Shown piece after piece: positions 6,724 through 10,544 of a stretch of 10,544 nt of DNA. Position 1 is the stretch's first letter. The number at the start of each line of letters is the position of its first letter. Made by a program: the position numbers and the translations under genes. Origin of the DNA: Ignavibacteria bacterium (lineage in GTDB: Bacteria > Bacteroidota > Ignavibacteria > Tepidaquicellales > Tepidaquicellaceae); assembly GCA_018058125.1 (NCBI GenBank), contig JAGPCH010000020.1:1-10544 (forward strand), written 5' to 3'. Under the pieces are notes generated by a model. That model was not told the origin of the DNA and did no database searches. It saw only the letters and a program-made list of their open reading frames with translations.

Positions 6724-8709
6724 GTTATTTATAAAAAGGCTGTAAAAATAAATACCGCTTGAATAATTTCCTCCTTTAAATTTCACTTCATAACTTCCTT
6801 GGGTTTGCATTTGTTCAACTAATGTTTGTATTTCCTTACCTATTATATTATAAACTTTTAGTTTCATTTCACTATTTTCAGAAACAATATATTTTATGAT
6901 TGTGTTTGGATTGAAGGGATTCGGATAATTCTGAAAAAGTTTATACGTTGAAATATTAACATTAGTATTATTATTCGTTTGAGTAATAAAATCCATTTTA
7001 AAAACTCCCAGATATTGTTTGATAGGAGGGAATCCATATCCTACTGGAGTTACAATATCCATTTGGTCATCATTGTCAATATCAAAAAATTTTGTACCTA
7101 TAAAACCTGTTGTGTCTAAAATTGTTAGAGACGAGGTGTAAAAGCTATATAATCCATTTCGGGCAAAAGTATAAATGTGTTCAATATCTCGGGGTCCCAT
7201 ATATTTTACAGTTGGATGAAGAATAGTGAATTTTCCATTCACAGTTGCGCTGTCTATTCCCCAATTCGGTTGACCAATCACTCCGACAGTATCCCACCAC
7301 ATTGTGGTAAACTTATTTTCCCCCGGCTGACCTGTATGTTTTGTCACTCCAATAGAACCTCTTGCTATTCCAACGCCGCAAGAGATTATTTCATTATAGC
7401 CGTCATCATCAAAATCTTTTGTAAAGTTGTATCCTCCCGAAAGTGGAACTCCGGGAACAATTGTTTTATATTGATACCCTAAATTTCCGCTGACTCCGGT
7501 AGAGTCCATATAATCTATAAAGTCTGTACCTCCGTACAAACCCAGCACAATTTCATTGTTTCCGTCTCTGTCAATGTCAGCTATATCTATATCATCTATT
7601 CTCCATGGAATTCTTATGTACTCAACAGCTGCGCCCGGCAGAGTAGAGAATTCAAAGTGTCCGAATCCAAATACTTCATGTTTTCTTGTGTAAACATAAG
7701 GACTAATTCTGTCATATAAATTAGGATAAACCCCTGATAGATAAAAATTAATCCACATACCGGGGTTATTGGAGCCATCTATTATTTTCATTGTGTCAAT
7801 ATATGCAAGATCTGTAATGTCACCCAAAAAATCGAATCCGTCAATCTTCCAAAACCTGTACTTTCTTTCTCCGCTGCATTCAAATAATCCATATGTCCCT
7901 CTGTTAAAATTTGGATCAAAAGCTACTCCGAAAAATTCTTTTTTACCATTTTTGTCAAAATCAGATATCAAATTAGTCGCCCTGTTTCCTCCACCGGATT
8001 GCAGAGTTGTATCCCAGTCTATTATAAATTTATCATGTCCAATTGATTCAAAAACAACCATCCGTGTAGGACTATATTGAGGAAATCCCGAATCTACAAC
8101 CGGATAAAAAGTATACACCATTTCATTTCTACCATCATTATCAATATCACCTAAAGCAACTGTAGATTGTGGCTGTCCGTTTCGTTCACTCTGCCAGACA
8201 CTTACATAAGTAAAATCATAAATGAATACTCGGGCATCATTAAAAAAATCCCACTTCGGGACTCTAGGTTCAGGCTGTTCGTTAAATGAATTTATTTTTT
8301 TATTTCGGAAAGTTTGTTCACTCCCGTCAGTATATGTGATTTTTAAATCATAAAATCTGGATAAGTAAAATGGATAATCTTCCGGAAGTGTCGGTTCGAT
8401 TTTAAATGCTTTTTTCTCCAAAGGAATTTTTTTATAGAATCCAAACAGTCCGTTTCCCTGACCTAAGAAAATTGATATTTCATTTCCGTAATTACTATAA
8501 ATACAAATATCCGGAAAATGATCTTCGTAATTAATATCGCAAACTACAATAGTATCCATTTGCTTCTTTGTCATTTTTTTAGGATTTATCTGACCGTGAA
8601 TTAATGACAATCCAAAATCCTTGGGTTTTATATTATCCTGAGATTTGACCGGATGACAAACTGACAAAAATAAAATTAATATTATAAAAACAACGGAGGT
8701 CTTATTCAT
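6685..8709 (-). CDS. T9SS-exported FG-GAP/VCBS repeat protein
   Basis: A 674-residue secreted or surface protein. The signal peptide is hydrophobic at 5-19, with probable cleavage near VKSQ (24). LSVC at 15-18 is a poor lipobox because Val precedes the Cys. Five FG-GAP/VCBS-type calcium-loop motifs are visible: LGDIDNDGRNEM (186-197), SDFDKNGKKEFF (249-260), ADIDRDGNNEIV (377-388), KDFDDDGYNEII (431-442) and FDIDNDDQMDIV (542-553). They predict an integrin-alpha-like propeller. The T9SS type A sorting domain is at about 588-674 (NYPNPFNPNT 594-603, ending RMILLK). As seen from the motifs it is a surface or secreted binding protein of unknown ligand. It is first in the minus-strand cluster. 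No Shine-Dalgarno and no sure promoter are seen upstream. Confidence 0.9.
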   Translation of the reverse strand: MNKTSVVFIILILFLSVCHPVKSQDNIKPKDFGLSLIHGQINPKKMTKKQMDTIVVCDINYEDHFPDICIYSNYGNEISIFLGQGNGLFGFYKKIPLEKKAFKIEPTLPEDYPFYLSRFYDLKITYTDGSEQTFRNKKINSFNEQPEPRVPKWDFFNDARVFIYDFTYVSVWQSERNGQPQSTVALGDIDNDGRNEMVYTFYPVVDSGFPQYSPTRMVVFESIGHDKFIIDWDTTLQSGGGNRATNLISDFDKNGKKEFFGVAFDPNFNRGTYGLFECSGERKYRFWKIDGFDFLGDITDLAYIDTMKIIDGSNNPGMWINFYLSGVYPNLYDRISPYVYTRKHEVFGFGHFEFSTLPGAAVEYIRIPWRIDDIDIADIDRDGNNEIVLGLYGGTDFIDYMDSTGVSGNLGYQYKTIVPGVPLSGGYNFTKDFDDDGYNEIISCGVGIARGSIGVTKHTGQPGENKFTTMWWDTVGVIGQPNWGIDSATVNGKFTILHPTVKYMGPRDIEHIYTFARNGLYSFYTSSLTILDTTGFIGTKFFDIDNDDQMDIVTPVGYGFPPIKQYLGVFKMDFITQTNNNTNVNISTYKLFQNYPNPFNPNTIIKYIVSENSEMKLKVYNIIGKEIQTLVEQMQTQGSYEVKFKGGNYSSGIYFYSLFINNNLIETKRMILLK

Positions 8710-8750
8710 AATTTATATAGATTTATTTTTACAAAACAATATTTAAGTTG

Positions 8751-8855
8751 TTATAGTGATAAATTCAGAGCCACTCCTGAATCACCTGAGCGTTGATTAT
8801 TACTAACTGGATTTAGTATTGTAGAAAATAATATTACAGCTAAGATATTTTTCAT
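8751..8855 (-). CDS. Possible small secreted peptide or truncated gene start
   Basis: A 34-codon reading frame starting MKNILAVILFSTILN looks like a signal peptide (Lys2, hydrophobic 4-14), followed by a short polar stretch (NNQRSGDSG) and a stop. It lies 41 bp upstream of the FG-GAP gene on the same strand. It has no recognisable Shine-Dalgarno. It could be a short secreted peptide, or the preserved 5' end of a secreted-protein gene whose remainder was lost. Nothing outside the signal-like segment is recognisable. Confidence 0.3.
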   Translation of the reverse strand: MKNILAVILFSTILNPVSNNQRSGDSGVALNLSL

Positions 8856-9091
8856 AAATTTTTTGGGAGTTTATTTGAATTTAAAAATTATTTTTTATTA
8901 ATGATATAAAATCATTGAAAATAAATTTTCACAATAGCAAGATTAGGACATAAGAATTCAGACTTAATAAAGAAAAAGCAATGAGTAAAATCAGAGATAT
9001 TTGTATAAAGAAATTAAAGGCGGATTAATTAAAAATTAATTTTTTCATATTTGTTCAAATTAAAATTAAGGAGCTATTAAAATTTTCATGA

Positions 9092-9119
9092 AATATTTCT
9101 CTTTGGGGAGGGAAATATT
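9092..9119 (+). other. 11-bp hairpin upstream of the poly-C tract
   Basis: AATATTTCTCT (9092-9102) pairs with AGGGAAATATT (9109-9119) around the loop TTGGGG, with one G-U pair on the plus strand (an A-C mismatch on minus). No T-run follows directly (the nearest is T6 at 9128-9133), so it is a poor terminator. Its closeness to the poly-C promoter-like sequence may be meaningful, or it may be chance in AT-rich DNA. Confidence 0.4.
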
Positions 9120-9130
9120 CTTCCTGAGTT

Positions 9131-9158
9131 TTTACAAAATATCCCCCCCCCCTATAAT
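9131..9158 (+). promoter_or_regulatory. Promoter-like sequence with C10 homopolymer spacer
   Basis: TTTACA (9131-9136) and TATAAT (9153-9158) are 16 bp apart, and ten of those 16 bases are an unbroken C run (9143-9152). One extra C would give the optimal 17-bp spacing. Poly-C tracts in promoter spacers switch expression by slippage in Bordetella fim genes. The first downstream ATG (9174) opens only an 18-codon frame. The primary sigma factor of Bacteroidota-type bacteria prefers a different consensus, and -10 matches are common in AT-rich DNA, so activity is uncertain. The homopolymer itself is certain from the sequence. Confidence 0.35.
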
Positions 9159-9224
9159 ATCAAGTTAAAAAATATGATGCTTTTAAAAAATTATTCTGAT
9201 GTTTTTAAAAATAAAAAAATATCC

Positions 9225-9400
9225 GTGTAACAGTATTCTTTGAGCAGCAGGCATTTATCCGACGAAGCAGGAATCCACCAACAGCTGTGAGTACTGGAAG
9301 AATTTGATTGGGCAAAAGCGATGAACAAGCTCATAGAATCTTTCGCACAGATTATGTTCTTCTCCGGAAATTCTAAAAGCGAAATGACTCTGCAGAGATA
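9225..9400. repeat. G+C-richer patch, probable decayed repeat or gene remnant
   Basis: Base composition jumps here: 31 of 60 bases are G or C in 9241-9300, in a spacer that is otherwise strongly AT-rich. ATCCGACGAAGCAGGAATCC resembles a degraded form of the hairpin TCCGACGAAGTCGGA that is typical of dispersed intergenic repeats. Several frames stay open for 30-75 codons on both strands, none with a convincing start or family. On the plus strand a frame reads EEFDWAKAMNKLIESFAQIM before its stop. It is either an interspersed repeat copy or a fragment of a lost gene. Confidence 0.35.
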
Positions 9401-9412
9401 CTTAATTTTATA

Positions 9413-9432
9413 GAATAAATTCTTTTTTATTC
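9413..9432. promoter_or_regulatory. Possible operator of the toxin-antitoxin pair
   Basis: GAATAAA (9413-9419) and TTTATTC (9426-9432) form a perfect 7-bp dyad with a 6-base spacer, about 55 bp upstream of the antitoxin ATG. VapB-type antitoxins usually repress their own operon by binding such dyads. In DNA this AT-rich, dyads of this size arise by chance, so this is a weak call. Confidence 0.25.
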
Positions 9433-9486
9433 ATCTATAAAATTTGTAATTTAGATACAGAAATACAAATACTTTATTAGCAAATT

Positions 9487-9690
9487 ATGAAAACATTAAA
9501 AATAAAAACCAAATTAAGAAGTAATACTTTAAAGATTGCGAATTCCAAAAATCTGATTGGAAAAGAAGTTGAGATAACAATAAAGGAAGTGAAAAAAAAT
9601 AAAGTAAAAAAAAACTGGAAACATTCTGCATCAGTTGATTTAAAAGGAAAAGCAGATAAAATCAATATACGTGATTTGGCTTATGAATAA
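9487..9690 (+). CDS. Putative VapB-type antitoxin
   Basis: A 67-residue, strongly basic protein. The N-terminal segment (TLKIKTK at 3-9 and LIGKEVEITIKE at 23-34) has the pattern of small antitoxins that pair with PIN-domain toxins. A Lys-rich linker (36-43) follows, and the C-terminal tail ends INIRDLAYE (59-67), where toxin-binding residues are expected. It overlaps the toxin start by 8 bp (ATG at 9683 inside its last codons), the usual arrangement for translationally coupled vapBC pairs. Its frame is intact. No clear Shine-Dalgarno precedes the ATG. It would neutralise the toxin and probably repress the operon. Family assignment rests on pattern and on the neighbour, not on a search. Confidence 0.7.
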   Translation: MKTLKIKTKLRSNTLKIANSKNLIGKEVEITIKEVKKNKVKKNWKHSASVDLKGKADKINIRDLAYE

Positions 9691-10087
9691 AGTGTTGGTA
9701 GATACTAACATTTTCATTTACGACTTAGACAGAAACTCTGTTTTTCACAAAAGAGCTTCAAAATTATTGAATGATGGATTAATAGAATTATTTACTACAA
9801 GTTAAAATATTTCAGAATTTGTATCTGTTTGCTCGAAACTAGAAATAAATCAGGAGTTAACTTTAAATTATCTGGAAGATATTATTGCAAATACTAAAAT
9901 ACTTTTCCCGGATACAGAGAGTCTTTTGATTTTCAAATATCTTGTAAAGTCATTATCTCCAAAAAGGAATAATGTATATGATATCGAAATAGCTTCTATC
10001 ATGATCAGAAATAAAATTAAAGAAATCGCTACAGTAAATGAAAAAGATTTTAAAGGAATTGAAGGCATTTCTGTCTATAGAATTTAA
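9683..10087 (+). pseudogene. PIN-domain (VapC-type) toxin with in-frame stop at codon 41
   Basis: The frame from 9683 to 10087 would encode 134 residues with a full PIN-domain pattern: VDTNIFIYDLD (6-16, catalytic Asp7), NISEFVSV (42-49, Glu45), NNVYDIEIAS (96-105, Asp100) and ATVNEKDF (116-123, with Asn119/Asp122). These acidic residues would coordinate Mg2+ in a ribonuclease. Codon 41 (9803-9805) is TAA. At this place, just before NISEF, related proteins commonly have Gln, so CAA to TAA by one C-to-T change is the simplest explanation. The reading frame is kept on both sides, so the mutation is recent, or a sequencing error. As written, only a 40-residue fragment without the other catalytic residues is made, and the toxin is predicted inactive. 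The intact partner antitoxin overlaps its start. Confidence 0.85.
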
Positions 10088-10164
10088 ATAATTTATTAAG
10101 GGATGACTCATTAATAACACTAATGTTAAATAGCTTTAGATAAGTTGAAAGAAAAACTCGATTC

Positions 10165-10437
10165 ATGAAAAAACTCATCGCTGTCTCATTATCACTTCAA
10201 ACACTTATATTTTTTTATTTTCTCGGATATATTTTCTTAGAGCCTAATTATAAGTTTGATTTGTTTGGTTCATTATTTCTTATCTCGTATGTAGTATCAA
10301 TGGTATTATTTTTTTATAATTCAAAAAATAATTTCGAATCCGAATTTCTATACAACCTTCTGATATTTAGTTCATTTCTTAACTTAGTAATATTCATAAT
10401 TTTTAATATACAAACTATTGGATCTTATATTGGTTAA
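10165..10437 (+). CDS. Small three-helix membrane protein, unknown function
   Basis: A 90-residue protein predicted to lie in the inner membrane, with hydrophobic segments at about 4-25, 31-51 and 62-82. A Lys-rich start and the NSKNN loop (52-56) set a possible topology with the N-terminus inside. I recognise no family. It begins 77 bp after the broken toxin gene, so it may be transcribed independently. No strong Shine-Dalgarno is seen; AGAAAAAC lies about 9 bases before the ATG. The first helix could alternatively be an uncleaved signal. Confidence 0.55.
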   Translation: MKKLIAVSLSLQTLIFFYFLGYIFLEPNYKFDLFGSLFLISYVVSMVLFFYNSKNNFESEFLYNLLIFSSFLNLVIFIIFNIQTIGSYIG

Positions 10438-10491
10438 ATGGATTACTATCTGTTAATATGGTTTTATATTTTCTTTTTAAAATATACTTTA

Positions 10492-10533
10492 TTTAAACTT
10501 TAAACTTTAAACTTTAAACTTTAAACTTAAAAC
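10492..10533. repeat. Tandem heptamer repeat (TTTAAAC)
   Basis: Five perfect copies of TTTAAAC run from 10492 to 10526, followed by one changed copy (TTAAAAC, 10527-10533). It lies 54 bp after the membrane-protein stop, in an otherwise featureless tail. Short heptamer arrays of this kind are prone to copy-number change. The window ends 11 bases later, so the context on the far side is unknown. Confidence 0.9.
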
Positions 10534-10544
10534 TCCTTGTCTTA

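Larger units (their letters stand above)
8856..9486. other. Gene-poor spacer before the toxin-antitoxin pair
   Basis: No complete recognisable gene is seen here. Items noted inside: a 6-bp hairpin extendable to 8 bp (8898-8918), a 15-codon frame starting ATGAGTAAAATC at 8981-9028 followed by an AT-only hairpin with T-run (9024-9045), a longer hairpin (9092-9119), a C10 tract in a promoter-like sequence (9131-9158), and a more G+C-rich patch (about 9225-9400). The mixture of short interrupted frames suggests decayed DNA. Confidence 0.6.

Noticed and set aside
7177..8080. Plus-strand open frames opposite the FG-GAP gene
   Set aside because: They overlap the well-supported minus-strand coding sequence with its repeat motifs, and their translations show no domain pattern.
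8654..8666. Lipoprotein signal in the 6685-8709 product (LSVC)
   Set aside because: Val just before the Cys does not fit the lipobox, which needs Gly, Ala or Ser there. A T9SS sorting domain with ordinary signal-peptide cleavage explains export better.
8981..9028. 15-codon frame starting MSKIRDIC
   Set aside because: It is too short and lacks a Shine-Dalgarno or any family pattern, so it is mentioned only as part of the gene-poor spacer.
9803..9805. Recoding of TAA as glutamine instead of a nonsense mutation
   Set aside because: Other genes in the window end with TAA or TAG at the expected family lengths, including hsp20 and dnaK with TAA, so TAA is used as a normal stop.
9477..10068. Minus-strand open frames opposite the antitoxin and toxin
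   Set aside because: The plus-strand frames have VapBC-type motifs and the typical overlap; the opposite frames have none.
10492..10533. CRISPR-like array
   Set aside because: The unit is only 7 bp and the copies are directly adjacent with no spacers, so this is a simple tandem repeat.

Overview
The window looks like an AT-rich chromosome segment from the Bacteroidota/Chlorobiota/Ignavibacteriota side of the FCB group, most likely an ignavibacterium. The main reason is three large secreted proteins that end in the type IX secretion (T9SS) type A sorting domain in its ignavibacterial form: an NYPNPFNP motif, then an SGIY(F/Y)Y stretch, ending in KMILLK or RMILLK. The larger minus-strand genes also start without a clear Shine-Dalgarno sequence, which is common in this group. 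This assignment comes from protein style only; there is no rRNA or tRNA in the window.

Layout. Positions 1-2800 (plus strand) are a proteostasis block: a small heat-shock protein (128-565) behind a good candidate sigma-54 promoter and closed by its own terminator, then dnaK (774-2738), also with a strong intrinsic terminator. The two are separate transcription units. Positions 2824-8709 (minus strand) hold three T9SS-exported beta-propeller-like surface or secreted proteins. Read in order of transcription these are an FG-GAP/VCBS protein (8709-6685), a seven-repeat SBBP propeller protein (6661-5036, 23 bp downstream and probably co-transcribed) and a second FG-GAP protein (4812-2824). The last is separated by a 223-bp spacer that holds two strong RNA-like folds, and their G-U wobbles fit transcription from the minus strand. 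Two of the three genes share a nearly identical 41-bp 3' end at DNA level.

Positions 8710-9486 are gene-poor: a possible short secreted peptide gene (8751-8855, minus), a hairpin, a C10 homopolymer inside a promoter-like sequence (9131-9158), and a G+C-richer patch (about 9225-9400) that looks like a decayed interspersed repeat or gene remnant. Positions 9487-10087 are a VapBC-type toxin-antitoxin pair. The PIN-domain toxin carries an in-frame TAA at codon 41 where glutamine is likely, so the toxin appears inactivated. A small three-helix membrane protein of unknown function follows (10165-10437), and the window ends in a heptamer tandem repeat (TTTAAAC, five perfect copies).

No complete new defence, biosynthetic or mobile system is visible. 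The observations most worth following are the 4862-4980 RNA structures, the poly-C promoter-like tract, the sigma-54 signal at the heat-shock gene, and the nonsense-interrupted toxin.
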